Part shown: positions 32,201 through 41,184 of the stretch, piece by piece | Position numbering within the stretch: the stretch's first letter is position 1 | Layout: each line of letters opens with the position of its first letter | NCBI RefSeq assembly: GCF_000317895.1 | Contig: NC_019567.1 | Location: forward strand, 3,038,001-3,102,000 | Source of the DNA: Bdellovibrio bacteriovorus str. Tiberius | GTDB lineage: Bacteria > Bdellovibrionota > Bdellovibrionia > Bdellovibrionales > Bdellovibrionaceae | Length of the DNA stretch: 64,000 nt | Direction: 5' to 3' | Position numbers and translations under genes: made by a program | The notes under the pieces: model-generated | Database searches by the model: none | Told to the model about the DNA's origin: nothing | Seen by the model: only the letters and a program-made list of their open reading frames with translations

Positions 32201-33491
32201 TACCGAATCTGTGATTGATCTTGATACGACCAACTTCAGAAAGGTCATAAGTCTCTGGATCGAAGAACAAACGGCCGAAGAATGTCGTAGCCGCTTCCAA
32301 AGTTGGAGGCTCACCAGGACGAAGACGTTTGTAGATCTCAACCAAAGATTCTTCTTTGTTGGAGACTTTATCAACCAACAGGGTGTTGCGCAGGTAAGGA
32401 CCCACAGTCAAACCGTCGAAGAAGATCATGAAGAAGCTTTCGATGCCAGCTTCGATGGAACGCTTGATGATAGCAGCGTTCAGCTCAGCATTCGCATCAG
32501 CGATGATCTCACCAGTGGATTCATCGATCAGTGGCTTCGCAAGAACTTTGCCTTCCAGATCTTCCGGAAGAACATCAAGCTCTGTGATATCAAGATCTTT
32601 GATTTTTTTAACGATCGCACGAGTGATACGACGACCCGCTTTAACCAGCGCTTCGCCGGATTTTGGATCAACGATATCAGTCAATGCTCTTTGACCGGAC
32701 ATACGCTCAATGTCCAATTTACGGAAGAGCTTGCCGCCCTTAACGTAAACTTCATCAAGATCGTAGAAGTATTCCAGCAATTGCTCAGAGTTGTAACCCA
32801 AAGCCTTAAGAAGGATTGTAACTGGGAACTTACGACGACGGTCGATACGTACGTGGATAAGATCTTTTTGGTCAAACTCAGCATCCAACCATGAACCACG
32901 ATAAGGGATCACACGTGCAGAGTAGATCAGTTTACCGGAAGCATTGTTTTTACCACCGTCGTGATCGAAGAACACGCCCGGAGATCTGTGCAACTGGGAA
33001 ACAACAACGCGCTCAGTACCGTTGATGATGAAGGAACCGTTGGCAGTCATCAGAGGGATTTCGCCCAGATAAACTTCCTGTTCTTTCACGTCACGGATGC
33101 TGCGTGCTTCAGTTTCTTCATCAACATCGAAAACGATCAGACGAAGAGTCACCTTGATTGGCGCAGCGAAAGTCATACCACGCTGACGGCACTCGTCCAC
33201 GTCGTACTTAGCTGGCTCCAGAGTGTAAGATACAAACTCAAGGCTTGCTGTATTGTTGAAATCTGTGATTGGGAAAACAGATTTGAAAACGCCATTAAGA
33301 CCAGCATCGCCGCGACGATCTGGATCCATATCTTTTTGAATGAAAGCTTCGTAAGAAGATTTCTGCAACTCAATCAGATTTGGAATATCAATGACTTGCT
33401 TATTTTTCGCGAATGACTTTCTAACTCGAATGTTAGAAGCCGTAACTGGAGTTTTTTCCAATGTACTCTCCGTGATAAGAAAATCGGACAT
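29253..33491 (-). CDS. rpoB: DNA-directed RNA polymerase beta subunit
   Basis: 1412 residues from ATG 33491 ([15 protein letters not shown]). An upstream GTG at 33521 would add [10 protein letters not shown]; neither start has a strong ribosome site, so this choice follows the family. The rifampicin region [32 protein letters not shown] is wild-type-like. Unlike most bacteria, rpoB is not directly after rplL: about 1.4 kb containing terminators and an opposite-strand gene intervenes, so it must have its own promoter. Confidence 0.95.
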   Translation of the reverse strand: MSDFLITESTLEKTPVTASNIRVRKSFAKNKQVIDIPNLIELQKSSYEAFIQKDMDPDRRGDAGLNGVFKSVFPITDFNNTASLEFVSYTLEPAKYDVDECRQRGMTFAAPIKVTLRLIVFDVDEETEARSIRDVKEQEVYLGEIPLMTANGSFIINGTERVVVSQLHRSPGVFFDHDGGKNNASGKLIYSARVIPYRGSWLDAEFDQKDLIHVRIDRRRKFPVTILLKALGYNSEQLLEYFYDLDEVYVKGGKLFRKLDIERMSGQRALTDIVDPKSGEALVKAGRRITRAIVKKIKDLDITELDVLPEDLEGKVLAKPLIDESTGEIIADANAELNAAIIKRSIEAGIESFFMIFFDGLTVGPYLRNTLLVDKVSNKEESLVEIYKRLRPGEPPTLEAATTFFGRLFFDPETYDLSEVGRIKINHRFGISMDECPPSHRTLTHKDILSTIKTLIDLKNGRGVIDDIDHLGNRRVRSVGELLENQYRIGLVRMERAIRERMSLQDVETMMPHDLVNAKPVNAVVKEFFGSSQLSQFMDQTNPLSEITHKRRLSALGPGGLTRDRAGFEVRDVHPTHYGRICPIETPEGPNIGLIASLATYARINNYGFIETPYRKVDAGQVSKDINYLSALEEAGHHIAPAARDEAGNKAIQTATTITRRDGEYEIVDKDKVALMDVSPSQLVSIAASLIPFLEHDDANRALMGSNMQRQAVPLLRSRAPLVGTGVERLVARDSGTSIVAQNDGIVEEVDASRIVIRRFAKGGELGANVDIYNLTKYQRTNQNTCFNQKPIVTVGDKISKGDIIADGPSTELGELALGQNILVAFTPWQGYNFEDSILISERLLKDDVYTSIHIEEFECVARDTKLGKEEITRDIANVGEEALKDLDSSGIIRIGAEVRPGFILVGKVTPKGETQLSPEEKLLRAIFGEKAGDVRDTSLRAPSGVYGTVIDAQVYSREGADRDERLSLIIEEKKRKLEKDLAVEQNVIKNNAISKLRDILVGKTTTGVLLNEDGSQKLLNKGQDITEADLETVPFELLNYIPLEQDLEFQVNKIIDNARNQLDAVKLVFNEKIDRLRKGDELPPGVIKMVKVYVAIKRKMQVGDKFAGRHGNKGVVSKVLPAEDMPYLADGTPVDMVLNPLGVPSRMNIGQILEVHLGWAAHNLGKQLGAHLDKWNAENARTEMKDIFSDSDISAKLDKADDASLKSMVNRMKHGIHVGTPVFDGARESDVKGLLAKAQVPSSGKSVLFDGRTGEPFTNPVTVGIMYMLKLHHLVEEKIHARSIGPYSLVSQQPLGGKAQFGGQRLGEMEVWAIEAYGAAYSLQEFLTVKSDDVAGRTRMYESIVKGENILEPGLPESFNVLVKELQSLALNVELMESDILRDQDEDFGDEEVIEVEPVAPVASKDEPEQH

Positions 33492-33521
33492 TCGCTTCGG
33501 GGGGAATGTTCCAAGGCCCAC

Positions 33522-33724
33522 ATTAAATAAAAACGCAAGTATCTCAAACTACCCTAAGTTTTCAATAAAGCAAGTGATTCTGAAGGTTTTTGGTGCCTTT
33601 CCAAAAACTTCAGACACTCCAAAAATGGATGGTTATTGCGTCGTGTAAAGTCGAGTTTTGCAGCTAATCAGTAGCCCGTAACAAGGACGCATCATAGGCT
33701 TAAAAAGCCGAAGGAAGGATCCCC
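33522..33724. promoter_or_regulatory. divergent promoter region between rpoB and an outer-membrane lipoprotein gene
   Basis: On the minus strand TTGAAA, 16 bases, GATACT is a possible rpoB promoter about 40-60 bases before the start. On the plus strand TTGCAG near 33657 could be a -35 for the 33725 gene. A small hairpin GGCTT/AAGCC lies at about 33697. These are visual calls only. Confidence 0.4.
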
Positions 33725-34480
33725 ATGTTTAGAGCGTTGCTCGCCTTAAGTTTGCTTAGTTTGTCAGCATGTTCACATTCCATCAGCATGCGCGCCTCCC
33801 ACTTCAACATGCCAGTGGTATCCAACGAACAGTGGCAAGGGCATGCCGCCGTGGTCATGGCCTCGGAAACCCGAGTGACCCTGGTCAACGACATCAACTC
33901 AAACCCACCCCTGCGCGACAAGGTTCTGATCAACAGCGACATTGACGCCAGCGACTTCGTGACCGGCGCAAACAACGTCGGATTCGACGCAAGCGTGAGT
34001 GTTTTCAAAGGGATAGAAGTCTATCTGGAAAACTTCCTGTGGGGCGCTAGATTCCAGTTCCTGAACCACGGAACTCAAAACCGAGTGTGGGTCGGCTCCC
34101 TGATGGGCGCCTACGGAACAAAAAGTGAAACCACAACCGACGCATTTTACCTGGGCAACAACACCACCGACGCCAAAGCCAAGTCGGACATCACCACCTC
34201 CCAAGCCGGCGTCAGCTTAGGGTACAAATACGAGTACCTGGTCCCCTACTTTTCCTACATCTACGAATTCCACAAAGTTAAAACAAGCATCACCAGCACC
34301 AATGGAACCTTCGGCCCCTATGACGACGAAGGAAATCACAGTTACTATTCCGTGGGCCTAAGCACCCATCAAAAAGGCCTTAGAGCCGCCATCGAATACA
34401 GCCACATAGACATCAAATGGGACAGATCCGACCGAGAAACCCAAGAAGCCTTCGGCATAAAACTAGGCTTCGCCTGGTAA
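33725..34480 (+). CDS. outer-membrane lipoprotein, beta-barrel-like, unknown function
   Basis: 251 residues. Lipoprotein signal with lipobox LSAC (Cys16), ribosome site GGAAGGATCCCC before ATG. The rest is alternating polar/hydrophobic strands with many aromatic residues (VYLENFLWGARFQFL, YEYLVPYFSYIYEFH) and ends KLGFAW, as in small outer-membrane barrels. It is placed on the opposite strand between rplL and rpoB, a very unusual spot. The 3' half is strongly C- and A-rich and uses codons such as CTA, ATA and AGA that are rare next door, suggesting a different origin. I do not recognise a family. Confidence 0.65.
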   Translation: MFRALLALSLLSLSACSHSISMRASHFNMPVVSNEQWQGHAAVVMASETRVTLVNDINSNPPLRDKVLINSDIDASDFVTGANNVGFDASVSVFKGIEVYLENFLWGARFQFLNHGTQNRVWVGSLMGAYGTKSETTTDAFYLGNNTTDAKAKSDITTSQAGVSLGYKYEYLVPYFSYIYEFHKVKTSITSTNGTFGPYDDEGNHSYYSVGLSTHQKGLRAAIEYSHIDIKWDRSDRETQEAFGIKLGFAW

Positions 34481-34495
34481 AAACAACCACCCACA

Positions 34496-34524
34496 AACAA
34501 AAAAAAGGCCCCACAAGGGGCCTT
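34496..34524. terminator. hairpin terminator, best oriented for the minus strand
   Basis: AAGGCCCC (34505-34512), ACAA loop, GGGGCCTT (34517-34524). On the plus strand it ends the lipoprotein gene but is followed by TTAATAAT; on the minus strand it is followed by a run of eight or nine T, an ideal terminator. Transcripts coming from rplL toward rpoB would meet it. Confidence 0.8.
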
Positions 34525-34607
34525 AATAATCTCAAAAACCAAAAATCTAAGTCCAAAGCACCCAACAAAGGGGCTTTTTCGCACTTTGGCCACCGCAAGC
34601 CCCGTTA

Positions 34608-34640
34608 GGATTGGGCTGGGGGCTTAGGGATGCAAAACCT
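34608..34640 (+). repeat. left arm of a 33-bp perfect inverted repeat
   Basis: Identical to the reverse complement of 34741-34773. After one mismatch the match continues for CGTT, and weaker similarity continues outward (GGGGCTTTTT and TTTGGCC blocks on both sides) to about 34570. Confidence 0.9.
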
Positions 34641-34740
34641 GAGTTCCACAGCGCCCGAAAAACCACCCAAGCACTCAGAAAACTAAAAATAAAATACTAC
34701 CGCAAAACAAAAAGACCCCACCGCGCGAGGACTGTCCGAA

Positions 34741-34773
34741 AGGTTTTGCATCCCTAAGCCCCCAGCCCAATCC
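34741..34773 (-). repeat. right arm of the 33-bp inverted repeat
   Basis: Pairs with 34608-34640 across a 100-base centre. The outward side runs into the rplL terminator, and the left arm has a related copy of that sequence, so the whole terminator neighbourhood may have been duplicated in inverse orientation. Confidence 0.9.
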
Positions 34774-34803
34774 CAACGAAGGGTAAAGCGAAGGCCAAAA
34801 TGC

Positions 34804-34831
34804 AAAAAGCCCCGTGTTTCCACGAGGCTTT
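34804..34831 (-). terminator. terminator after rplL
   Basis: Minus-strand stem AGCCTCGTG, GAAA loop, CACGGGGCT (34821-34829 with 34808-34816) followed by TTTTTG. Located about 30 bases past the rplL stop; it should separate rplJL from rpoBC transcription. Confidence 0.85.
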
Positions 34832-34860
34832 CGGCATTAGTATAAACTAAGTGGCAGAAA

Positions 34861-35226
34861 TTACTTAACAGTAACTTTCGCGCCCGCAGCTTCAAGAGCT
34901 TTCTTGATTTTTTCTGCGTCTTCTTTAGTAGCGCCTTCTTTAACAGCTTTGTTACCAGCTTCAACAAGGGCTTTAGCTTCAGCAAGACCCAAACCAGTCA
35001 AGCCACGAACTTCTTTAATAACGTTGATTTTGTTGGCGCCAGCGTCAACAAGGATAACATCAAAAGCAGTTTTCTCTTCAACTACAGCAGCAGGACCTGC
35101 AGCAGCAGCAACTGGAGCAGCAGCAGTAACGCCCCATTTTTCTTCCAAAGTTTTTACAAGTTCTGCGATTTCCAGAACAGTTTTAGCAGACAACGCTTCA
35201 ACAATTTGATCGTTAGTCAGAGACAT
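34861..35226 (-). CDS. rplL: 50S ribosomal protein L7/L12
   Basis: 121 residues: N-terminal dimer domain, Ala/Pro hinge ([13 protein letters not shown]), C-terminal factor-binding domain with [18 protein letters not shown]. Forms the stalk with L10 and recruits translational GTPases. Ribosome site GGAGG lies upstream. Confidence 0.97.
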   Translation of the reverse strand: MSLTNDQIVEALSAKTVLEIAELVKTLEEKWGVTAAAPVAAAAGPAAVVEEKTAFDVILVDAGANKINVIKEVRGLTGLGLAEAKALVEAGNKAVKEGATKEDAEKIKKALEAAGAKVTVK

Positions 35227-35307
35227 TTTATCCTCCAGGGATATAAAAAATTATTTAAAAATTCAAATATTCAGCACCATTTGCCCCGAAACATCGGAGC
35301 GCAAGCA

Positions 35308-35835
35308 TTATGCTTGTGGAGCTTCTTCAGTACTAGCAGCACCACCACCAAGTTTCTCAGCGTAAGCGTTCAAGCATCTTGCAAGTGCAGAGCCAGAAGC
35401 CAATAGCGTACTGAGGAACATAGCGCGGAGTTGGTCTTTGCCCGGAAGTGTCGCCAAGAATTTAATCTTAGCATCATCCAAAGCAGCACCGTCCATAACA
35501 CCGGACTTGATTTGAAGGATTTCAACATCCTTAGCAAAATCAGCCAATGCTTTTGCAGTCGCGTTCACCTCACCGTAAGAGAATACGATGGCGTTAGTAC
35601 CTTTCATTGAATTAGCAAATGCTGTTTCAATAGCCGGGTGATCTTTGAACGCTCTTTTTGCAAGAGTATTACGAACAACTTTCATCTCGGAATCAGCAGC
35701 ATTCAATTTTTTACGCAAGTTAGTAACTTGCTCAACCTTGATGCCTTTGAAGTCGACGATGAAAGCTCCTTTAGCTTTTCCGAATTTCTCCGTGATTAGC
35801 TTAATCTCCTGCTCTTTATCTGCGCGAGTGATCAT
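35308..35835 (-). CDS. rplJ: 50S ribosomal protein L10
   Basis: 175 residues from ATG 35835, chosen for its AAAGGAGG site seven bases upstream (a frame to 35853 starts inside that site). N terminus [21 protein letters not shown]; the C-terminal helix ending near [13 protein letters not shown] binds L7/L12 dimers. Controlled through the leader described next. Confidence 0.95.
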   Translation of the reverse strand: MITRADKEQEIKLITEKFGKAKGAFIVDFKGIKVEQVTNLRKKLNAADSEMKVVRNTLAKRAFKDHPAIETAFANSMKGTNAIVFSYGEVNATAKALADFAKDVEILQIKSGVMDGAALDDAKIKFLATLPGKDQLRAMFLSTLLASGSALARCLNAYAEKLGGGAASTEEAPQA

Positions 35836-35837
35836 AA

Positions 35838-35996
35838 GTGAGCCTCCTTTCATTAGACTTTTTGCCCTTCTTGCGAAGGGGCCTGTGCGAATCAGGTCGG
35901 TTTGGAGGTCGCATAGAACCTTTTTGCCTTATCTCGGTAGGCCCCTCACAAACGAGGGATTACATCCACTGAAAGAAACCTACTGTCTCTGATCGC
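35838..35996 (-). ncRNA. L10 (rplJL) leader, ribosomal-protein autoregulatory RNA
   Basis: The leader before rplJ shows the known L10-leader pattern: a GACAGTAGG strand (35979-35987) pairs through GTAGG with CCTAC in CCTACCGAGA (35932-35941), giving the kink-turn-like L10 binding site, and an inner hairpin CCCTC/GAGGG lies between them. Further GC stems (GGCCCCTTCGCAAGAAGGG) precede the ribosome site. L10-(L12)4 binding to this RNA would repress rplJL translation; the pattern is known, the effect here is inferred. Confidence 0.75.
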
Positions 35997-36029
35997 AATA
36001 AATTTATGAACTAATACAAAATAACCGGA

Positions 36030-36063
36030 TAAAAAACAAGGCCCTGAGCACGCTCAGAGCCTT
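36030..36063 (-). terminator. terminator/attenuator between rplA and rplJ
   Basis: Minus-strand stem AAGGCTCTGAG/CTCAGGGCCTT (36053-36063 with 36038-36048) with a 4-base loop, then TTGTTTTTT. It lies directly after the rplA stop, so rplKA and rplJL are at least partly separate transcripts. Confidence 0.85.
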
Positions 36064-36068
36064 AAAAT

Positions 36069-36776
36069 TTACGGGTTAGCGCCAGTTGCAGCAGCTGCTG
36101 CGTTTGGCTCGATCTTAACGCCTGGGCCCATAGTGGACGCTACAGCGATAGAACGAAGGTAGATACCTTTGGAAGATGCTGGTTTAGCCTTAACGATAGC
36201 TCCCAACAAAGTCATGAAGTTATCTTTAAGTTTAGCATCGCCCATGGATTTCTTACCGATACCAGCGTGTACGATACCTGCTTTATCAACGCGGAAGTCC
36301 AACTTACCTTTTTTCTCGGCAGTTACAGCTTCACCAACGTTCATAGTTACAGTACCGATTTTTGGATTCGGCATCAAACCACGAGGCCCCAGGATCTTAG
36401 CAACTTTAGAAACAGTCGCCATCATGTCCGGAGTCGCGATACATTTATCGAAATCCAACCAGCCGCCCTGGATTTTTGCTACCAGGTCGTCTGCGCCTAC
36501 GAAGTCAGCGCCAGCTGCTTTCGCTTCAGCCTCTTTCGGGCCTTTTGCGAAAACAACAACTTTAACTTCTTTGCCCAAACCGTGAGGAAGAGCGATAGCT
36601 CCACGCACTTGTTGGTCAGATTGCTTAGGGTCGATACCCAAACGCAATGCTACGTCGATAGATTCATCAAATTTAGCTGGAGCTGTTTCAACAACCAGTT
36701 TGAATGCTTCTTCAACAGTGTACTTTTTTGCAGAATCAACTTTTTTAGCGACTGCTGCGAATTTTTTGCCTGCCAT
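36069..36776 (-). CDS. rplA: 50S ribosomal protein L1
   Basis: 235 residues: MAGKKFAAVAKKVDSAKKYTVEEA start, PHGLGKEVKVVVFAKG, DMMATVSKVAKILGPRGLMPNPKIGTVT. Forms the E-site stalk and in E. coli represses rplKA translation. The C terminus ends in an alanine-rich stretch (AAAAATGANP). Confidence 0.97.
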   Translation of the reverse strand: MAGKKFAAVAKKVDSAKKYTVEEAFKLVVETAPAKFDESIDVALRLGIDPKQSDQQVRGAIALPHGLGKEVKVVVFAKGPKEAEAKAAGADFVGADDLVAKIQGGWLDFDKCIATPDMMATVSKVAKILGPRGLMPNPKIGTVTMNVGEAVTAEKKGKLDFRVDKAGIVHAGIGKKSMGDAKLKDNFMTLLGAIVKAKPASSKGIYLRSIAVASTMGPGVKIEPNAAAAATGANP

Positions 36777-36788
36777 CTTATACCACCC

Positions 36789-37211
36789 TTACGCGATGTC
36801 GATGCCCATGCTTTTAGCTGTACCAGCAACTTGGGACATTGCGGATTCAACTTTCAAGCAGTTCAAGTCAGGCAATTTCGTTGTAGCGATTTGCTTGATT
36901 TGATCGTTATTGATTTTGCCAACTTTGTCCTTCTGAGGCTGTTTGGAACCGGATTCCAGTTTCAACGCCTTTTTGATCAAAGAAGACACCGGTGGTGTTT
37001 TTGTGATGAAAGTAAACGATCTGTCTTGATAAACAGTGATGATGATAGGGATGATGCTATCACCCAACGCTTGTGTACGAGCGTTGAACTGCTTACAGAA
37101 TTCCATGATGTTTACCCCATGCTGTCCGAGCGCCGGTCCAACGGGTGGAGCTGGATTAGCTTTCCCTGCCGGTATCTGCAGCTTGATCATTCCTGTAACT
37201 TTTTTTGCCAT
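36789..37211 (-). CDS. rplK: 50S ribosomal protein L11
   Basis: 140 residues from ATG 37211 ([29 protein letters not shown]) with GGAG upstream; a frame to 37226 adds five residues ahead of that site. Binds the GTPase-associated 23S region and is needed for the stringent response via RelA in other bacteria. Confidence 0.96.
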
Positions 37212-37273
37212 GACCCACTCCTGCAAGAGGTTGTGTTAATTAATATCCATCGGCCGCCCTATGCGGCTTCTGG

Positions 37274-37807
37274 TTATGGTTTTTCTACTTGAATGTAGTC
37301 CAACTCAACTGGAGTCGGACGACCGAAGATGCTCACAAGAACTTTAAGCTTCGCTTTGTCCTCGTTGATCTCTTCAACTGTTCCCTGGAAGTTGGAGAAT
37401 GGACCGTCAATAACAGTCACGTTCTCACCTACAGCGAACTTCACTTTCGGTCTTGGTTTTTCAGCAACGCCAGCCATCTGCTGGGTCACACGAAGAACTT
37501 CAGCCTCCGGAACTTCTGGAGGACGGGTTTTAGTGCCGCCCACGAAGCCCGTGACTTTAGACGAATTACGTACCAAATGCCAAGTCTCATCATTCAAAAA
37601 CATCTGAACGAAGATATAACCCGGGAAAAATTTACGTGATTTGGTCTGTTTTTGACCTTTTACCAGCTCCACTACGCTTTCCGCAGGGATCAGGATTTCG
37701 CCAAAGAACTCTTCCATTTTGGAAGATTTGATCTTTTCTTCGATGGCTTTTTTAGCCGTGTTTTCACAGCTGGTCTGAACGTTAACGATGTACCACTTTT
37801 TTTCCAT
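37274..37807 (-). CDS. nusG: transcription elongation/antitermination factor NusG
   Basis: 177 residues: [25 protein letters not shown] (NGN domain), PGYIFVQM, and the KOW motif [24 protein letters not shown]. Couples RNA polymerase with S10 and Rho. It lies 10 bases after secE. Confidence 0.97.
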   Translation of the reverse strand: MEKKWYIVNVQTSCENTAKKAIEEKIKSSKMEEFFGEILIPAESVVELVKGQKQTKSRKFFPGYIFVQMFLNDETWHLVRNSSKVTGFVGGTKTRPPEVPEAEVLRVTQQMAGVAEKPRPKVKFAVGENVTVIDGPFSNFQGTVEEINEDKAKLKVLVSIFGRPTPVELDYIQVEKP

Positions 37808-37817
37808 GGTTCCGTCC

Positions 37818-38195
37818 TTACTTCATAAGAAAGTTGATTAAGAAGCCAGAGATCAGATCGAAGGAACTGATGATAACACTGGAGATAAGAACCATAACCA
37901 CGCAAGCGATGGTCATAGCCGTTGTGTCCTTACGAGAAGGCCAAACTACTTTACGGATCTCAGAAACAACCTCTTCGCCCCAAGCTTGAACACGTGGGTT
38001 GAACTGAAGAGCGGCAAACAACGCGAAACCTGCCAAAACAGGGATCCCGTGGCGAACCATATCAGAGTCAGCAGCACGAGCCACCACACCGAATGCGCCA
38101 GCGAATGCCTTGATTAGAAGAGAGACGGTCAAACCGACCAAGATAGCTGCAAGTGCAAAGCTGATTGTCAAAATCTTAGAGTTGGCCTTTTCCAT
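37818..38195 (-). CDS. secE: preprotein translocase subunit SecE (three-helix form)
   Basis: 125 residues with three membrane segments (about 10-30, 50-65, 95-120), like the long E. coli form rather than the 60-residue single-helix form. The conserved cytoplasmic amphipathic stretch [18 protein letters not shown] precedes the last helix. Clamps SecY. Confidence 0.94.
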   Translation of the reverse strand: MEKANSKILTISFALAAILVGLTVSLLIKAFAGAFGVVARAADSDMVRHGIPVLAGFALFAALQFNPRVQAWGEEVVSEIRKVVWPSRKDTTAMTIACVVMVLISSVIISSFDLISGFLINFLMK

Positions 38196-38228
38196 TATTC
38201 CTCATCCCTAAAGTTATGGAGTCAATAT

Positions 38229-38304
38229 TGGCAGGGGCGGAGGGATTCGAACCCACGACCTAACGATTTGGAGTCGTTCGCTCTACCGCTGGAGCTACAC
38301 CCCT
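38229..38304 (-). tRNA. trnW: tRNA-Trp (CCA anticodon)
   Basis: A 76-base cloverleaf: acceptor AGGGGTG/CGCCCCT, D arm GCTC-GAGC, anticodon stem AACGA/TCGTT with loop CTCCAAA, T loop TTCGAAT. Discriminator G and the 3' CCA are encoded. The T stem has one T-T mismatch. The tuf-trnW-secE order is common in bacteria. Confidence 0.95.
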
Positions 38305-38484
38305 GCACTTTTTTACTGAAGACAACCGACCCATCGACGGCGTTGCTTCGTCGGCGGCCTACATTCAGTAGGCCTTTCTCCTCGCGCCTTGCGCTGGATC
38401 GCTTCTCGTCAGTAAAAACTTCTTCCAAAAACCTCAAAAAATAGACTTTTCAGACCTTTTTTTGAGAATGCCAAGAAACACCGA
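38305..38484 (-). repeat. tuf-trnW spacer with palindromic element
   Basis: Contains a perfect GGCCTAC-ATTCA-GTAGGCC hairpin (38356-38374) flanked by GC-rich blocks (GACGGCGTTGC...GTCGGCG on one side, CTCCTCGCGCCTTGCGC on the other) and an A/T stem CTCAAAAAA/TTTTTTTGAG near 38433-38465. The layout resembles dispersed intergenic palindromic repeats; with a single copy in view I cannot prove it. It may instead be part of a promoter/leader for trnW-secE. Confidence 0.4.
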
Positions 38485-38512
38485 GGGGGACCCTTTTGTC
38501 AAGGAGTCCCCC
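38485..38512 (-). terminator. strong hairpin after tuf
   Basis: GGGGGACTCCTT pairs with AAGGGTCCCCC (38501-38512 with 38485-38495, one bulge/mismatch), loop of five. It is 35 bases after the tuf stop. No T-run follows, so it may be a weak terminator or a processing site. Confidence 0.5.
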
Positions 38513-38546
38513 GGGTGATTAATACTTAGCTTACGCTGCGTTATTA

Positions 38547-39737
<1,191 letters not shown>

Positions 39738-39796
39738 TTGTCCTCCTGCAGAGATTTTTTATTTATCTTAACCTTAAAAAATAAAAGCCAATTAAG

Positions 39797-39871
39797 TGGA
39801 GCCCATGATCGGAGCCGAACCGACGACCTCACCCTTACCAAGGGTGTGCTCTACCACTGAGCTACATGGGC
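39797..39871 (-). tRNA. trnT: tRNA-Thr (GGT)
   Basis: 75 bases: acceptor GCCCATG/CATGGGC, anticodon stem CACCC/GGGTG with loop TTGGTAA, T loop TTCGGCT, discriminator T and encoded CCA. Last tRNA of the cluster, 59 bases before tuf. Confidence 0.96.
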
Positions 39872-39886
39872 ATTTGTTCTGAAATT

Positions 39887-39963
39887 TGGAGCGGGAAACG
39901 GGTCTCGAACCCGCAACCCTCTGCTTGGAAGGCAGATACTCTAGCCAATTGAGCTATTCCCGC
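39887..39963 (-). tRNA. trnG: tRNA-Gly (TCC)
   Basis: 77 bases: acceptor GCGGGAA/TTCCCGC, anticodon stem TCTGC/GCAGA with loop CTTCCAA, T stem GCGGG/CCCGT, encoded CCA. Confidence 0.96.
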
Positions 39964-40034
39964 CCTTTCAGAACGCCCGAAGAGAATTTCTTCTCTTCTG
40001 TTTCAAAACTTTTCCGGGAAAACATTCAAAAAAA

Positions 40035-40120
40035 TGGTGGGCAGGGAAGGATTCGAACCTTCGTAGACATAAGCCAACGGATTTACAGTCCGTCCCCTTT
40101 AGCCACTCGGGCACCTACCC
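40035..40120 (-). tRNA. trnY: tRNA-Tyr (GTA)
   Basis: 86 bases with the long variable arm of tRNA-Tyr: acceptor GGGTAGG/CCTGCCC, anticodon stem ACGGA/TCCGT with loop CTGTAAA, T stem GAAGG/CCTTC, discriminator A and encoded CCA. Confidence 0.96.
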
Positions 40121-40147
40121 ACTTGTGAATGCTTACCCAGAAAAATT

Positions 40148-40223
40148 TGGAGCTGGTTATGGGACTCGAACCCGCAACCTGCTGATTACAAATCAGCTGC
40201 TCTACCAATTGAGCTAAACCAGC
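40148..40223 (-). tRNA. trnT: tRNA-Thr (TGT)
   Basis: 76 bases: acceptor GCTGGTT/AACCAGC, anticodon stem GCTGA/TCAGC with loop TTTGTAA, encoded CCA. First gene of the Thr-Tyr-Gly-Thr-tuf unit, the same order as E. coli thrU-tyrU-glyT-thrT-tufB. Confidence 0.96.
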
Positions 40224-40243
40224 CTTACTGAGATAACCGAAAT

Positions 40244-40272
40244 GTTTTACGGAGAAAAAGAACGTCCGTCAA
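40244..40272 (-). promoter_or_regulatory. promoter of the tRNA-tuf operon
   Basis: TTGACG (40267-40272), 17 bases, TAAAAC (40244-40249), ending about 20 bases before the first tRNA. No clear terminator closes rlmB upstream, so some read-through is possible. Confidence 0.6.
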
Positions 40273-40290
40273 AGATAATTATTCGACAGA

Positions 40291-41184
40291 TTACGATTTT
40301 TTTCGATTTCCGCGCGGCGCATGCTGTCTAAGGGTCTCAGTTAGTGCCATGGCTGTCGCCACTGAGGCATTATAACTCGCCGAAGAACTAGCTTGCGGTA
40401 TGAATACTAATTCATCACAAAGGCGTTCCGTTGTCACTCTCATTCCTTTGTCTTCTGAACCAATTGCCCAAACGACCTTGTCCGGAAGCTCTAATTCGAA
40501 AATAGATCGCTTTCCGCGAGGACTCAAACCATAGATCCAATAGCCCTGTTTTTTAAGTTCTTCCGCATAGTTAGCAAAGTTCGTGGTCTCTTCAACCGGA
40601 ACATGCTCCACACCACCGCAAGCCACTTTATGTACAGTGGGCGTCAAACCGACCGCGCGGTCTTCCGGAATCAGAACCCCATGAGCCCCCACCAACCAGG
40701 AAGTTCGCAGGATCGCACCCAGGTTGTGAGGATCTTCGATGCCGTCCAGGATCAGAACCATGGACTTATCCAGACCTTCCAGACCAGCCATATCAAATTC
40801 CGGAGCGCCATCGACAAAGATCGCGGCACCCTGCTGGGACGGACCGAACTTTTCCAGCACCGCTTCAGCCTTCAATTCAACTTTGATATGATGTTTTAGC
40901 GCCAGGTCGTTCATGTCGCGCAGATCGCCCGAATTTTCAAAGCCCTGACGGATCCAGAAGCCCTTTACCTGCTTCGGACGCACCTTCAACACCTCGTTGA
41001 TCGCATGCGTACCGATCACCACACGCCAGTCGCGCGGGATCTGATTTTCACGAGGAGCGTGAGCCTGGGGACGACCCCCTTGCGGACGACCCGCGCCTTG
41101 AGGACGCCCCTGCTGCGGGCGACCACCCTGCTGAGAACGTTGAGAGTTATTTCTGCCAGACGGACGAGAGTTATTTTTCTTCAT
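40291..41184 (-). CDS. rlmB: 23S rRNA (guanosine-2251-2'-O)-methyltransferase, SpoU family
   Basis: 297 residues. After residue 50 it is a TrmH/RlmB enzyme: substrate-binding part (IGTHAINEVLKVRPKQVKGFW), then SpoU motifs LDGIEDPHNLGAILRTS, WAIGSEDKGM and IPQASSSASYNASVATAMAL that form the knotted SAM site. Residues 1-45 are low complexity (Arg, Gly, Gln, Pro repeats such as GRPQGGRPQ), absent from usual RlmB and probably a disordered RNA-binding tail. It overlaps the pyrF end by 14 bases. TrmH paralogues are hard to separate, so the exact target is less sure than the chemistry. Confidence 0.85.
   Translation of the reverse strand: MKKNNSRPSGRNNSQRSQQGGRPQQGRPQGAGRPQGGRPQAHAPRENQIPRDWRVVIGTHAINEVLKVRPKQVKGFWIRQGFENSGDLRDMNDLALKHHIKVELKAEAVLEKFGPSQQGAAIFVDGAPEFDMAGLEGLDKSMVLILDGIEDPHNLGAILRTSWLVGAHGVLIPEDRAVGLTPTVHKVACGGVEHVPVEETTNFANYAEELKKQGYWIYGLSPRGKRSIFELELPDKVVWAIGSEDKGMRVTTERLCDELVFIPQASSSASYNASVATAMALTETLRQHAPRGNRKKS

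Larger units (their letters stand above)
34481..34860. other. rplL-to-lipoprotein spacer with terminators and a long inverted repeat
   Basis: No gene is supported in these 380 bases. They hold a terminator next to the lipoprotein gene, a 33-bp perfect inverted repeat separated by 100 bases, imperfect outward extensions of that repeat to about 70 bases per arm, and the rplL terminator. Both strands have stops and low-complexity A/C stretches. Confidence 0.8.
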
